Assembly (NCBI RefSeq): GCF_003417465.1
Contig: NZ_QVMV01000046.1
Coordinates: forward strand, 42,902 to 106,901
DNA length: 64,000 nucleotides
Reading direction: 5' to 3'
From: Wenzhouxiangella sp. 15190
GTDB lineage: Bacteria; Pseudomonadota; Gammaproteobacteria; Xanthomonadales; Wenzhouxiangellaceae
A model generated the notes under the pieces. That model was not told the DNA's origin, made no database searches, and saw only the letters and a program-made list of their open reading frames with translations. This document shows, piece after piece, positions 33,519 to 43,130 of this stretch. Position 1 is the stretch's first letter; the number at the start of each line of letters is the position of its first letter. The translations under genes and the position numbers were made by a program.

Positions 33519-34553
33519 ATGCCGTCCAGCCAGGATTCCGACCCGGGGCCAGCCCAGCGACACCTCCAGTCGCTCGAGTGGCCTGTAGGGCTGGCGCGGC
33601 GCAGTATCGAAATGACGGTAATGAACTACTGCGGCATCACGACCGTGGTGGTCGTCACCGGCTTCGTATTCTATCGCTACTTCACCGGCGACACGGCCGG
33701 CGCGCTGATCAACGCGTTCATCGTCGTGATGATGACCACCGTCCTTCTGATGGGACAGTCATCGCGATTCCGGAAGGCCGCCCTGATCCTGTTCGGTTTC
33801 ATCATCAGCCTCTCCTGCCTGCTGAGCGCCTTGCTAGTCAGCCCCAACGGCCTGCTCTGGGCCTATCTGGTGCTGTGGATCAACTTCCTGGTCCTGCCGC
33901 GCAGCTTCGCGATCGGCTGCAACCTGATACTCACCGTTACGCTGACCGCCAGCGTCGGGCTATTCGACTCTGTACTTCATCAGATCAGCTGGTTGACCGT
34001 GGCCGTCTTGATCTCAGGCTTCGGGCTGGTGTTCACCAACCAGCTTCGCGAGCAGCGACGCATGCTTTCGGAACTGGCCACACTGGATCCACTGACCGGT
34101 GCCGGCAATCGCCGGCTGATGCAGCACGACCTGGAAAAGGCCGTGGCCGAACGCCGTCGCAGCCGACGACCGGCGACGCTGATGGTGCTCGACCTAGACC
34201 ACTTCAAGCGCATCAACGACACGCACGGCCACGAAGCCGGCGACAAGGTGCTTTCGGAGTTCGTGGCGGTCCTGCACAACGCGCTTCGCACGGAAGACGG
34301 GCTCTATCGCCTGGGCGGCGAAGAATTCGTGGTGCTATTACGCGATATGGATGCCGAGACCGCGAAGTCCAATCTCGACGATTTGCATCGTCGCCTGAGC
34401 GGAAAGGTGGACGGCCCCGACAGCCCCCTGTACTTCTCTGCCGGAGCGGCCGTTCTCAAGAACGGTGAAAACTGGTCAAAGTGGCTCGCGCGCGCCGACC
34501 ACGCCCTCTACAGTGCCAAACGCGCCGGACGGAACCGCCTGATCATCGCCTGA
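33519..34553 (+). CDS. Membrane-bound diguanylate cyclase (GGDEF)
   Basis: A 344-residue protein. Residues about 35-172 hold five or six hydrophobic segments (for example TTVVVVTGFVFYRYF and LFGFIISLSCLLSALLV), forming a membrane module without large loops. A GGDEF domain follows from about 185: TLDPLTGAGNRR, LDLDHFKRINDTHGHEAGD and the active-site GGEEF at 266-270. An inhibitory I-site, R257-T-E-D260, lies five residues before GGEEF. It should make c-di-GMP with product feedback. GGGGGAA precedes the ATG. It is divergent from dusA and converges on rpiA. Confidence 0.93.
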   Translation: MPSSQDSDPGPAQRHLQSLEWPVGLARRSIEMTVMNYCGITTVVVVTGFVFYRYFTGDTAGALINAFIVVMMTTVLLMGQSSRFRKAALILFGFIISLSCLLSALLVSPNGLLWAYLVLWINFLVLPRSFAIGCNLILTVTLTASVGLFDSVLHQISWLTVAVLISGFGLVFTNQLREQRRMLSELATLDPLTGAGNRRLMQHDLEKAVAERRRSRRPATLMVLDLDHFKRINDTHGHEAGDKVLSEFVAVLHNALRTEDGLYRLGGEEFVVLLRDMDAETAKSNLDDLHRRLSGKVDGPDSPLYFSAGAAVLKNGENWSKWLARADHALYSAKRAGRNRLIIA

Positions 34554-34581
34554 AGACACGAAACCGGTGGGAAAACCCGTT

Positions 34582-35231
34582 TCAGCGCTCCTGTACGCCA
34601 TCCTCGGTTGCAACCAGCACGACATCGGCGCCGCGCCGGGCGAACAGGCCGCAGGTGACGACGCCGGGAATCTGGTTGATCTCGGTCTCGACCTTGACCG
34701 GATCCACGAGGTCAAGGTTGCGCACGTCGAGAATCAGGTTGCCGTTGTCGGTGGTGAAATCCTCGCGCAACTCCGGCCGGCCGCCCATACCGACGAGCTT
34801 GCGCGAGACCATCGCTCGGGCCATGGGAATGACCTCGACGGGCAGCGGAAAATCGCCGAGCACGTTCACGCACTTGGACTCGTCGACGATGCAGACGAAC
34901 CGCCTACTGGCCGCAGCGATGATTTTCTCGCGGGTGAGCGCCCCGCCGCCGCCCTTGATCAGGCGCCTGTGCTCGTCAACTTCGTCAGCACCGTCCACGT
35001 AGACTTCCAGATCACCGGTGTGGTTGAGGTCGACCACGCGCACGCCGATCGCCTTCAAGCGCTCGGTGGTCGCCTCCGATGAAGATACGGCCGCTTCGAG
35101 TCGCTTTCCGGAGGCGGCCAGTTCGTCGATAAAGGCGTTGACCGTGCTGCCCGTCCCGACGCCGAGTGTCATGCCGTCCTCGACATACTTCAGGGCCGCG
35201 CGGGCGACCTCGATCTTGAGTCGTTGCTTGC

Positions 35232-35235
<4 letters not shown>
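34582..35235 (-). CDS. rpiA: Ribose-5-phosphate isomerase A
   Basis: A 217-residue enzyme of the non-oxidative pentose phosphate pathway, standard length. [16 protein letters not shown] is the phosphate-binding loop, [10 protein letters not shown] contains the catalytic Asp residues, and [16 protein letters not shown] and VDESKCV complete the active site. It overlaps the end of the EVE-domain gene as ATGA. In E. coli rpiA lies in the same neighbourhood as fau, the 6S RNA gene and zapA, as here. Confidence 0.97.
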
Positions 35236-35693
<458 letters not shown>

Positions 35694-35697
35694 TACT

Positions 35698-35736
35698 GAG
35701 TGTTAAGTGTGATGTGTGGAGTGTGAAGTGTGAAGT
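35698..35736. repeat. Heptamer word repeat (GTGAAGT type), single array
   Basis: A run of related 7-bp words (TGTTAAG, TGTGATG, TGTGGAG, TGTGAAG, TGTGAAG) occupies the whole gap between the fau stop codon and the EVE gene start. It is the same family as at 14281-14420 and 59778-59808. No facing partner is seen. Confidence 0.8.
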
Positions 35737-36330
35737 TTACTTGAACCATTGCAGGCCTTGCTCGGTCACGACGCCGTCGAGGGGAATGTCCCACTCGTCC
35801 GTCGGCAAGGTTTCCACCTCCTGCACGGCGTAGGCGACACCGATAAGCCGCGGCAGTTGGCCGATGCGTTCCCGGCGAAAGGCAAAGGCGCGATCGTAGA
35901 AGCCCGCGCCCATGCCCAGGCGGGCCCCGTCCGGCGCGAACCCCACCAGCGGCATCAACACCAATTCAAGCGCCTTCGGTTCGAGGCGGTCGCCATCGAC
36001 CGGCTCGGGAATACCGAAACGGTTCGGCGCCATGTCATTATCGGGTCGCCAGTGACAGAAGTGCATGCGCCGTCCACGGACGACCGGCAGGCACGTCTCG
36101 TGACCGGTTTCGTGCAGCTTCGCAAGGGCCGGCATCAGGTCGGGTTCGCCGCCGTGCGCCACGAAGCCCGCGATTCTCTGGCAACGCGACTGTGTACACA
36201 ACTGGAGAATGTTCCGCCCGATTGCGGAATCATGGGACTTCCTGACCGAAGACTGGAGTTCACGACGCCGTTTGATCAGAAGTCGGCGCAAATCGGCCTT
36301 GTTGTCTGGCTCGGCGTATTCGGAATCCAT
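35737..36330 (-). CDS. fau: 5-formyltetrahydrofolate cyclo-ligase family protein
   Basis: A 197-residue enzyme also called YgfA, which closes 5-formyl-THF to methenyl-THF with ATP. KADLRRLLIKRRREL is the N-terminal substrate/phosphate region, and the C-terminal LMPLVGFAPDGARLGMGAGFYDRAF is the family signature with the ATP loop. It lies directly downstream of the 6S RNA gene, as in enterobacteria, where the two are cotranscribed. The stop codon abuts a heptamer repeat array. Confidence 0.95.
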   Translation of the reverse strand: MDSEYAEPDNKADLRRLLIKRRRELQSSVRKSHDSAIGRNILQLCTQSRCQRIAGFVAHGGEPDLMPALAKLHETGHETCLPVVRGRRMHFCHWRPDNDMAPNRFGIPEPVDGDRLEPKALELVLMPLVGFAPDGARLGMGAGFYDRAFAFRRERIGQLPRLIGVAYAVQEVETLPTDEWDIPLDGVVTEQGLQWFK

Positions 36331-36365
36331 GGCGGGAGGATTTGCCCGGCGGGAATATAAGGAGC

Positions 36366-36556
36366 GGCGCTCTCCACACGTGCCGCTGCAGGTCGGTGAC
36401 CTTGAACCAGAGGTTCAGGTGGGTTGGCTCTTCCAACCTTTAGGCAATTCGCTTGAAAAGCGGACTGCACACCAGCTGGAAAGTCGCCATCCCGAGGTCG
36501 ATAAGTAGGGACAAGGCATCTTACGTTCCTGCTGGCGAACACCGCAGAGAGCGCCT
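36366..36556 (-). ncRNA. ssrS: 6S RNA
   Basis: About 191 nt on the minus strand between zapA and fau, the classical location. The ends pair as GGCGCTCTC with GAGAGCGCC, forming the closing stem. The 3' half carries CACCTGAACC, TGGTTCAAGGTCACC and CTGCAGCGGCA, closely similar to the E. coli 6S RNA segment with TTGAACCAAGGGTTCAAGG and CTGCGGCGGCA. 6S RNA mimics an open promoter and sequesters sigma-70 RNA polymerase in stationary phase. The exact ends are estimated from the stem and promoter. Confidence 0.93.
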
Positions 36557-36562
36557 ACCCCC

Positions 36563-36591
36563 AGTCTAGTCCTGCTCCAGGGCCCGATCAA
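36563..36591 (-). promoter_or_regulatory. Predicted sigma-70 promoter of 6S RNA
   Basis: On the minus strand TTGATC (36586-36591) and TAGACT (36563-36568) lie 17 bp apart, placing the start about 7 bp downstream near 36556, where the closing stem begins. The promoter overlaps the last codons of zapA. Confidence 0.7.
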
Positions 36592-36865
36592 GCCGATCGG
36601 CCAAATCGCGCACCCTCGAGTCAACCTGGTCGCGCCGGTCGTGCATCTGCTGGCGCAACTTGAGCACTTCTTCGGCCAGGTTGAGTGCGGCCATGACGGC
36701 GATCTTGTCCATCGAGGAAACCTTGCCGGAATCGCGGATCTCGCGCATTTGCTGGTCGAGAAACAGGGCTGATTCCATCAGCGTGCGACGCTGGTCCGGC
36801 GTACACATGACGCGGTATTCGCGGTCGACGATGCGGACGGTGACCGGTTCGGGAGACTGGCTCAT
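36566..36865 (-). CDS. zapA: Cell division protein ZapA
   Basis: A 99-residue FtsZ-ring-associated protein of usual length. The N-terminal globular part (VTVRIVDREYRVMCTPDQRRTL) is followed by a long coiled coil (KIAVMAALNLAEEVLKLRQQ and onward). It bundles FtsZ filaments at midcell. The gene is just upstream of the 6S RNA gene, whose promoter lies in its 3' end, and 4 bp downstream of the small coiled-coil gene. Confidence 0.94.
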   Translation of the reverse strand: MSQSPEPVTVRIVDREYRVMCTPDQRRTLMESALFLDQQMREIRDSGKVSSMDKIAVMAALNLAEEVLKLRQQMHDRRDQVDSRVRDLADRLDRALEQD

Positions 36866-36869
36866 GGCG

Positions 36870-37094
36870 TTATCCTGCGTTTTCCAGCGCCTTGAGGCGC
36901 TCGATCATCGCCTCGACCCGCGTGCGGGCTTCCTCGTTGCGCTGCACCAGGGTGGCTCGTTCGGCCACCAGCGATTCCTGCCGGGCCAGCAGGGAACTGT
37001 TCTCGTCTTCCAGGCGCTCGAGGCGTTTGAACAACTCCTCGAGGCGCTGCTCCAGCCGGTCGATGCTGCGAACGGTATGCTCCAGCGAATCCAT
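36870..37094 (-). CDS. ZapB-like small coiled-coil protein (TIGR02449 family)
   Basis: A 74-residue protein that is almost entirely coiled coil (LEQRLEELFKRLERLEDENSSL and similar heptads). The TIGR02449 family regularly lies directly upstream of zapA in this lineage. Location and shape suggest a role with the Z-ring like ZapB, but this is inference from context. The gene ends 4 bp before zapA and is probably cotranscribed with it. Confidence 0.85.
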   Translation of the reverse strand: MDSLEHTVRSIDRLEQRLEELFKRLERLEDENSSLLARQESLVAERATLVQRNEEARTRVEAMIERLKALENAG

Positions 37095-37221
37095 GTCGGG
37101 GTCCCCGTTTCGAAAACTTTCAAGGGGTTAATCATAGAACCTGTCAAGCCGCTTCACAACTCCCCGATTAAGACCACCCCGAGTGATAAACTGAGCAACC
37201 TGACTTTCAGCACCCGAATTC

Positions 37222-37761
37222 ATGACGACCGAACAGGAATCCAAGCTGGCCTGGCTGCTGGCCGTGGCCGCCGACAGCGCGCCCGAATCCGTGGCCGAAA
37301 CCCACGCCGTGGTCACCGGACTGATTTGCGGCAAACCCGACCAGGACGAAAGCGAGCTGGCCACGCACCTGGCCGCCCTGCAGATGGGCGACTGGACCTC
37401 CGAGCGTATTCTCGACCAGCTCGGCCCGGCCCTGAACCAGCTTCGCAGCGAGCTGGCGTCGGAGAACATGGACTTCCAGTTGCTGCTGCCCACCGAAGAC
37501 CGGCCGCTGGCCGAACGCACGCGTTGCCTGGCGCACTGGTGCTCGGGCTTTCTCACCGGCTTCGGCGCCGCCTCCCCCACCATCCGGTCCGAAGAGGCCA
37601 GTGACGCGCTGCGCATGATCGAGCAGATCGCGCGCGCAGACACTGACCCGGAATCCGACCAGGAAGCCGAGGAAGGCGCCTACATCGAACTGGTCGAGTT
37701 CGTACGCGTGGCCATCCTGATGCTGCGCGAGGAATGCCGGGCCGGCGCCACGAAACACTGA
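37222..37761 (+). CDS. ygfB: UPF0149 family protein YgfB
   Basis: A 179-residue helical protein of the YgfB/YecA UPF0149 family. HAVVTGLICGK near the N-terminus and CLAHWCSGFLTGFG in the middle are the conserved blocks; EEGAYIELVEFVRVAILMLREE closes the domain. It has no YecA SEC-C zinc motif. It lies 13 bp before pepP and starts the conserved ygfB-pepP-ubiH-ubiI operon. In Pseudomonas a homologue affects gene regulation; the role here is not known. Confidence 0.92.
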   Translation: MTTEQESKLAWLLAVAADSAPESVAETHAVVTGLICGKPDQDESELATHLAALQMGDWTSERILDQLGPALNQLRSELASENMDFQLLLPTEDRPLAERTRCLAHWCSGFLTGFGAASPTIRSEEASDALRMIEQIARADTDPESDQEAEEGAYIELVEFVRVAILMLREECRAGATKH

Positions 37762-37774
37762 ACCCTTACCGGTC

Positions 37775-39076
37775 ATGATCAAGAGCGATGAATTCACCCG
37801 CCGCCGTCAGCGGCTGATGGAAGAGGCCGGCAACGAGGCCCTGATCGTGCTGGCCGCCGCGCCGGAGCGGCTGCGCAACGGCGACGTGTTCTATCCCTAC
37901 CGCCAGGACAGCGATTTCCTCTACCTGACCGGCCTGGACGAACCCGAGGCCGTGCTGGTACTGCGCCCGGGCCGCAACGACGGTGAACAAATCCTGTTCC
38001 TGCGTGAACGCAACCCGGATCGCGAGCGCTGGGACGGGCCGCGCCTGGGACTCGACGGCGCCATCGAACGACTGGGCATGGACGACGCCTTTCCCATCGG
38101 CGATCTCGATGAAATTCTCCCGGCCATGATGGAAGGCTGTGACCGGATCTATCATCTGGTCGGCAAGGATGTGCAACTCGATCAGCGCATCATCGGCTGG
38201 CGCAACCGGCTGCGCGCGGAGCAGCGCGGCACCCACGGTCCCGGCGAAATCGTCGCGCTCGAACCGCTGCTGCACGAGCAGCGCCTGATCAAGTCGCGCG
38301 ACGAGATCCGCTGCATGCAGCGCGCGGCGAAGATTTCCGCCGCCGCCGTCACGCGCGCCATGCGCGCCTGCAAGCCGGGCATGAACGAAAGCGAAATCAT
38401 GGCCGAGCTGTACTACGAGTACATCCGCAACGGCTGCCCGGCGGCCTATCTCCCGATCGTCGCCGGCGGCGCGAATGCCTGCGTCCTGCACTACATCCGC
38501 AACGACCAGCCGCTGTCCGACGACGGGCTGCTTCTGATCGATGCCGGCTGCGAGTTCCAGGGCTATGCCGCCGATATCTCGCGAACCTTTCCCGTCAACG
38601 GGCGATTTTCCGGACCGCAACGGGATCTCTATGACGCCGTACTGGCCGCCCAGCATGCCGCCATCGATCGGGTCCGGCCGGGCGAGCCTTTCGAGGCCTT
38701 TCACGAGGCCGCCGTGGAAACGCTCACCCGCGGCCTGATCGACCTCGGCCTGCTGGACGGAAACCTGGAGGAGAACCTCGAAAAAGCGCATTACCGCCGC
38801 TTCTACATGCACAAGACCGGCCACTGGCTGGGCCTGGACGTGCACGACGTGGGCGACTACCGCATCGACGAACAGTCGCGCGTACTCGAAAAGAACATGG
38901 TGACCACTGTCGAACCGGGGCTCTACATCGACGATGGCGAAGACATCCCCGAGCATTTCCGCAATATCGGCATCCGCATCGAAGACGACATCCGCGTCAC
39001 CGATAACGAGCCCGAGAACCTGACGTCGGCGGTTCCCACCGACCCGGACGAGATCGAGGCGCTCATGCGGTCATGA
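37775..39076 (+). CDS. pepP: Xaa-Pro aminopeptidase P
   Basis: A 433-residue metallopeptidase that removes N-terminal residues before proline. The N-terminal creatinase-like domain (about 1-165) is followed by the pita-bread catalytic domain. Metal ligands are visible in IDAGCEFQGYAADISRTFP (two Asp), MHKTGHWLGLDVHDVG (His), VEPGLYI (Glu) and IRIEDD (Glu). The gene lies 13 bp after ygfB and overlaps ubiH by ATGA, as in the E. coli operon. It acts in the cytoplasm. Confidence 0.97.
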   Translation: MIKSDEFTRRRQRLMEEAGNEALIVLAAAPERLRNGDVFYPYRQDSDFLYLTGLDEPEAVLVLRPGRNDGEQILFLRERNPDRERWDGPRLGLDGAIERLGMDDAFPIGDLDEILPAMMEGCDRIYHLVGKDVQLDQRIIGWRNRLRAEQRGTHGPGEIVALEPLLHEQRLIKSRDEIRCMQRAAKISAAAVTRAMRACKPGMNESEIMAELYYEYIRNGCPAAYLPIVAGGANACVLHYIRNDQPLSDDGLLLIDAGCEFQGYAADISRTFPVNGRFSGPQRDLYDAVLAAQHAAIDRVRPGEPFEAFHEAAVETLTRGLIDLGLLDGNLEENLEKAHYRRFYMHKTGHWLGLDVHDVGDYRIDEQSRVLEKNMVTTVEPGLYIDDGEDIPEHFRNIGIRIEDDIRVTDNEPENLTSAVPTDPDEIEALMRS

Positions 39077-40266
39077 GTGATTTCGACGTCATCATTGTCG
39101 GCGGCGGCCTGGCCGGCTCGGCCCTGGCGATCGGCCTGGCGCAGGCCGGAAGCCGGGTCGCCCTCGTCGAGGCGTTCGAGCCGAAGGCGCAGTCGCGGCC
39201 GAGCTTCGACGATCGCACCCTGGTGGTCAACGCCGCCTCGCTCAACATCCTGTCGAACCTGGGCATCCTCGACGACCGTCTCACGACCTGTGCGCTCAAG
39301 CGCATCGAGATCAGCCGTGCCGGTGCGCCCGGCCACCTCTCGCTCAGGGCCGAAGAACACGGTTGCGAGCGCTTCGGCGCCGTCATCGTCGCGCGCGAGT
39401 TGGGCGCGGCCATGCTTCGCCGACTCGAGGCGCTCGGCACCATCGAATCGCTCTGCCCGGAAAGGCTGGCAGCCATCGATGCCGATGACGAACACATCGA
39501 GGTCGAACTGGAAAGCGGCAAGCGGCTACGTGGGCAGCTGCTGGTCGGCTCCGACGGCACCAACTCCACCGTCCGCCGCCTGGCCGGCATCGACAGCACG
39601 CGCCACGACTACGGCCAGTCGGCCATGATCTTCAACGTCCACTGCCCCGGTCGCCAGGCCGACACCGCCTGGGAGCGCTTCACGCCGGTCGGCCCGCTGG
39701 CCCTCCTGCCGCAGCCCGACGAACGCCTGGGCGTGGTCTGGATCGATCGCAACGAGCGAATCGAATCCGCCCTCGCGCTGGACGACGAGGCACTTCTGGA
39801 GCGCCTCGAATCTCGCAGCGGCCGCGCAGCCGGCGGCTTCGTCTCTCCCGGCAAGCGGGTGAGCTACCCGCTGGCGCTTACCCGTACGCCCTGCCCGCTC
39901 GGACGGCGCGTGGTCCTGGTCGGCAACGCCGCCAACACGATCCATCCCGTCTCGGCCCAGGGGTTCAACCTGGGTCTGCGCGACGTCGCGGCCCTGGTCG
40001 ATCATGCCGGAGCGTCCGACGATCCCGGCCACGACGACGTGCTGTCGGCCTGGCTCGCGGACCGACAATCCGATCAGGCCGCGACCGTGCGCTATACCGA
40101 CACCCTGGCGCGGGCCTTTTCGAACCCGTCGTCGATCATGCGCCTGGGCACCGGCCTGGGCCTGTTCGCCCACGCCGCCGTACCGGCGATGTCGGGACGC
40201 CTGGTTCGTGCCGCCATGGGTTTTCGTGAGCCGGTCAGTTCCCTGGCCGCCGAGGTTCGTCGATGA
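39073..40266 (+). CDS. ubiH: 2-octaprenyl-6-methoxyphenol hydroxylase (ubiquinone biosynthesis)
   Basis: A 397-residue FAD-dependent aromatic hydroxylase. VIIVGGGLAGSALAIGL is the FAD dinucleotide-binding motif, LLVGSDGTNSTVRRLAG the DG motif, and VLVGNAANTIHPVSAQGFNLGLRD the GD-type FAD ribityl motif, with Asn in place of the usual Asp in GD (GNAAN). This last change is seen in UbiH members including E. coli. It adds the ring hydroxyl at C6 or C1 in the ubiquinone head group. It overlaps pepP and the next hydroxylase gene by four bases each, so the set is tightly coupled. Confidence 0.93.
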   Translation: MSDFDVIIVGGGLAGSALAIGLAQAGSRVALVEAFEPKAQSRPSFDDRTLVVNAASLNILSNLGILDDRLTTCALKRIEISRAGAPGHLSLRAEEHGCERFGAVIVARELGAAMLRRLEALGTIESLCPERLAAIDADDEHIEVELESGKRLRGQLLVGSDGTNSTVRRLAGIDSTRHDYGQSAMIFNVHCPGRQADTAWERFTPVGPLALLPQPDERLGVVWIDRNERIESALALDDEALLERLESRSGRAAGGFVSPGKRVSYPLALTRTPCPLGRRVVLVGNAANTIHPVSAQGFNLGLRDVAALVDHAGASDDPGHDDVLSAWLADRQSDQAATVRYTDTLARAFSNPSSIMRLGTGLGLFAHAAVPAMSGRLVRAAMGFREPVSSLAAEVRR

Positions 40267-41456
40267 AAATCGATCACGACATCGTCATTGCCGGCGGCGG
40301 GGTCGCCGGCGCCACGGCCGCGGCCCTGCTGGCGCAGGCCGGCCAGCGCGTCGCCCTGATCGACCGGCGCCGGCCCGAAGATCCGGACCCGACCGCGGAT
40401 TTCGACCCACGCGTGGTCGCCATAGCGCCCGGCTCGGCCGCCGTGCTACGCGCCGCGGGCGCCTGGGAATGCCTGCCGGCCGAGCGTCTCGGCCCCTACG
40501 ACCGCATGCAGGTGCATGCCGACGGCGGCGAGATCGAGTTCCGGGCTTCCGAGCACGGCCTGGCCCATCTCGGCTGGATCGCGGAAGTGCCCTGGCTTCA
40601 GGCTTGTTGCTGGCAGGCGCTGGCCGGTATGGAAAGCGTCGAGTTGATCGCGCCGGCCGGCGTGAAGGACTTCAGCCAGCGCGAAGACCACGTCCGCGTC
40701 GAACGCGACAACGGCAAGACCCTGCGCGCCCGGTTGCTGGTGGCCGCCGACGGCGCACACAGTCGGCTCCGCCAGATGGCCGGTATCGAGACGGAAATTT
40801 GGCACTACAACCAGCGCGCCCTGGTCACGCACGTCACGACCGAGCGGCCCAACGCGGGCATCGCCTGGCAGCGCTTCACCGAGCACGGCCCACTGGCCCT
40901 CCTGCCCCTGGCCGACGGCCGTTCCTCGGTCGTGTGGTCACAACCCGAACGCCGCGTAGCCGAGTTGAAATCGCTCGACGAGGCCGCGTTCCTGGCCGAC
41001 CTCAACGATTGCCAGGACAGTCCCTTCGGCATGGCCACCGCGGCGACCCGACGTTACGCCTTTCCGCTCATCCGTCGCCAGGCAAAGTCACTGGCACAAG
41101 GCAGATTCGCTCTGCTCGGCGATGCCGCGCGCAACGTCCATCCCCTGGCCGGGCAGGGTCTCAACCTGGGCCTCATGGACGCCGCCGCGCTGGCAGAAGC
41201 ACTGGCCGATTGGACCGGAAACACCGACCCGACGCGAGCGCTCAGACACTACGAGCGCTGGCGCATCAGTGGCGGCAGCGTGGTCGCCGGCGGCATCCAC
41301 GCCATCAACGAATTCACCCGCGCCGGTCCCGGGCGAAGTCTCGCCGGCCTCGGGTTCTCGGTTGCAGGCAAGCTGTGGCCGTTGCGCGAGGCATTTGTCG
41401 AGCACGCCTGCGGTCTCGATCGCGACAGTCCCGGGCTGGCCCGTAGCGCCCGATGA
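40263..41456 (+). CDS. UbiI/VisC-type FAD-dependent ubiquinone biosynthesis hydroxylase
   Basis: A 397-residue paralogue of UbiH: IVIAGGGVAGATAAALLAQAG, LLVAADGAHSRLRQMAG, and FALLGDAARNVHPLAGQGLNLGLMD. The full GD motif is kept. By position it corresponds to UbiI (VisC), which hydroxylates C5; UbiF-like activity is also possible. It follows ubiH with an ATGA overlap and itself overlaps the transporter gene by four bases. Confidence 0.9.
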   Translation: MKIDHDIVIAGGGVAGATAAALLAQAGQRVALIDRRRPEDPDPTADFDPRVVAIAPGSAAVLRAAGAWECLPAERLGPYDRMQVHADGGEIEFRASEHGLAHLGWIAEVPWLQACCWQALAGMESVELIAPAGVKDFSQREDHVRVERDNGKTLRARLLVAADGAHSRLRQMAGIETEIWHYNQRALVTHVTTERPNAGIAWQRFTEHGPLALLPLADGRSSVVWSQPERRVAELKSLDEAAFLADLNDCQDSPFGMATAATRRYAFPLIRRQAKSLAQGRFALLGDAARNVHPLAGQGLNLGLMDAAALAEALADWTGNTDPTRALRHYERWRISGGSVVAGGIHAINEFTRAGPGRSLAGLGFSVAGKLWPLREAFVEHACGLDRDSPGLARSAR

Positions 41457-42346
41457 ACACGCCCTCGCCCCTCAAGGCCGCGCTGCTGGTACTCGCAGGC
41501 GCCATCATGCTCAGTTTCGCAGCGATTTTCGCCCGCTTGACCGGCATGCCGCCGACGACCTCGGGGTTTTACCGCATGGTCTTCGGCTGCCTGGCCTTCG
41601 CCACCCTGCTCGCCCTGCGCCCGGAAATGCGGGTGGGCTGGCGTGACAACTGGATCGGCTCCCTGCTGATCGGCGCCTTCTTCGCCGCCGATATCTGGTT
41701 CTGGCACCGCGCCATTGACTACATCGGCCCGGGCCTTTCGACCCTGCTGGCCAACTTCCAGGTCTTTCTGCTCACCGCCATCGGCGTGATCTGGATGCGC
41801 GAACGTGTCGGCTGGCGCTTCGCCTCCGGCCTGGGGCTGGCCATGGGCGGCCTGTGGCTGCTGTTCGGCCGCGACTGGGCCAACCTGCCGCCCGACTATC
41901 GCGTGGGCGTCATCCTGGGCCTGCTGACCGCGCTGGCCTACGCGCTGTATCTTCTCAGCCTCCGGGGCTTCCAGATACGCCACGGCCATATCCGACCCGA
42001 GGCCAGGCTATTGCAGTCAACCCTGTTCTGCGGCCTGATCCTGGGTCTGGCGAATCTGCTCGAGGGTAATTCCTTCGACATCCCGACCTGGCAGGCGCTG
42101 GCCTCATTGATCGGCCTGGGCGTGGTCTGCCAGGTGCTCGGCTGGCTATCGATCACCCGCGGCATGCCCTTCCTGCCGGCCGGAATAGTCGGCTTGCTGC
42201 TGCTCATCCAGCCAGCCTCCTCGGTACTGTGGGACTACCTCATCTTCGGCCTCAGGCTGGACGCCTGGCAGCTGACCGGCATCGGCCTGGCCCTGATCGG
42301 CATCTACCTCGGTCTGCGCTCGGCTTCGAGGCGAAAGCTTGGGTAG
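41453..42346 (+). CDS. EamA/DMT-superfamily transporter
   Basis: A 297-residue membrane protein with ten predicted transmembrane segments in two EamA repeats (AALLVLAGAIMLSFAAIFARL starts the first, VGVILGLLTALAYALYLLSL the second). Family members export metabolites, often amino acids or nucleotides; the substrate cannot be inferred. Its ATG overlaps the hydroxylase stop as ATGA, so it is part of the ubi operon by layout, though no functional link is known. A short hairpin follows immediately. Confidence 0.88.
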   Translation: MNTPSPLKAALLVLAGAIMLSFAAIFARLTGMPPTTSGFYRMVFGCLAFATLLALRPEMRVGWRDNWIGSLLIGAFFAADIWFWHRAIDYIGPGLSTLLANFQVFLLTAIGVIWMRERVGWRFASGLGLAMGGLWLLFGRDWANLPPDYRVGVILGLLTALAYALYLLSLRGFQIRHGHIRPEARLLQSTLFCGLILGLANLLEGNSFDIPTWQALASLIGLGVVCQVLGWLSITRGMPFLPAGIVGLLLLIQPASSVLWDYLIFGLRLDAWQLTGIGLALIGIYLGLRSASRRKLG

Positions 42347-42366
42347 GTCGGGGTTATATCCCCGAC
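42347..42366 (+). terminator. Hairpin at the end of the ubi operon
   Basis: GTCGGGG and CCCCGAC pair around TTATAT, starting directly after the transporter stop codon. No T-run follows, so termination would need other factors. The rest of the 95-bp convergent gap before ung shows nothing further. Confidence 0.4.
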
Positions 42367-42441
42367 GGACGACATGGAGGATCTGTACGCACGTAGCTGA
42401 TGCGTGTCGAGATCCGATAAGGCGTCCGTCTCCGACAAGGT

Positions 42442-43125
42442 CTAAAGACGCCAGTCGATCGGCGCCACGCCCCGGCTTTCGAGCCACTCATTGGCTTTCG
42501 AGAAATGCCGGCAGCCGAAGAAACCGCGGTGGGCGGACAGGGGCGAAGGGTGCGGGGCCTTCAACACGAGATGGCGCTGGCGATCGATCCCGGCGCCCTT
42601 CTTCTGGGCCTGGCTGCCCCAGAGCAGGAACACCACGTTCTCGCACTGCTCGTTGACGGCGCGCACGGCTGCGTCGGTGAACTGTTCCCAGCCCTTGCCC
42701 TGGTGCGCGCCGGCTTTGCCACGCTCAACGGTGAGCACGGCGTTGAGCAGCAGCACGCCCCGGTCCGCCCAGGCCTGCAGGCAGCCGTGATCGGGCGGGG
42801 GATAGCCGAGGTCGGCCTCGATCTCCTTGAAGATATTGACCAGCGACGGCGGCGGGCGCACGCCCTTCTGCACCGAAAAGCAAAGCCCGTGTGCCTGTCC
42901 CGGTCCGTGATATGGGTCCTGCCCCAGGATCACGGCCTTCACTTTCGACAGGGGCGTTGAGTCAAGCGCGTTGAAGATCTGCGACCCCGGTGGATAGATG
43001 GTGGCCCCGGCCTGCTTGCGTTCCAGCAGAAAGGCGCGCAGGCGCTTCATGTAGTCCTTTTCGAATTCATCGCCGATGGCTTCGAGCCATTCGGGGTGGA
43101 GTTTGATGTCGCGTTGCTCAGTCAT
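42442..43125 (-). CDS. ung: Uracil-DNA glycosylase
   Basis: A 227-residue family 1 UDG, standard length. [21 protein letters not shown] is the catalytic water-activating loop with Asp, [24 protein letters not shown] the uracil-binding region, and [19 protein letters not shown] the minor-groove intercalation loop with catalytic His. It starts base-excision repair by removing uracil. I chose the ATG at 43125 (MTEQRDIKL), which fits the family; the open frame upstream is repeat sequence. The leader consists of word repeats and lacks a clear Shine-Dalgarno. Confidence 0.96.
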   Translation of the reverse strand: MTEQRDIKLHPEWLEAIGDEFEKDYMKRLRAFLLERKQAGATIYPPGSQIFNALDSTPLSKVKAVILGQDPYHGPGQAHGLCFSVQKGVRPPPSLVNIFKEIEADLGYPPPDHGCLQAWADRGVLLLNAVLTVERGKAGAHQGKGWEQFTDAAVRAVNEQCENVVFLLWGSQAQKKGAGIDRQRHLVLKAPHPSPLSAHRGFFGCRHFSKANEWLESRGVAPIDWRL

Positions 43126-43130
43126 CTCGG

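Noticed and set aside
36276..36624. Minus-strand open frames across the zapA-fau gap
   Set aside because: This is the 6S RNA gene; sequence and closing stem match, and the frames have no protein features.
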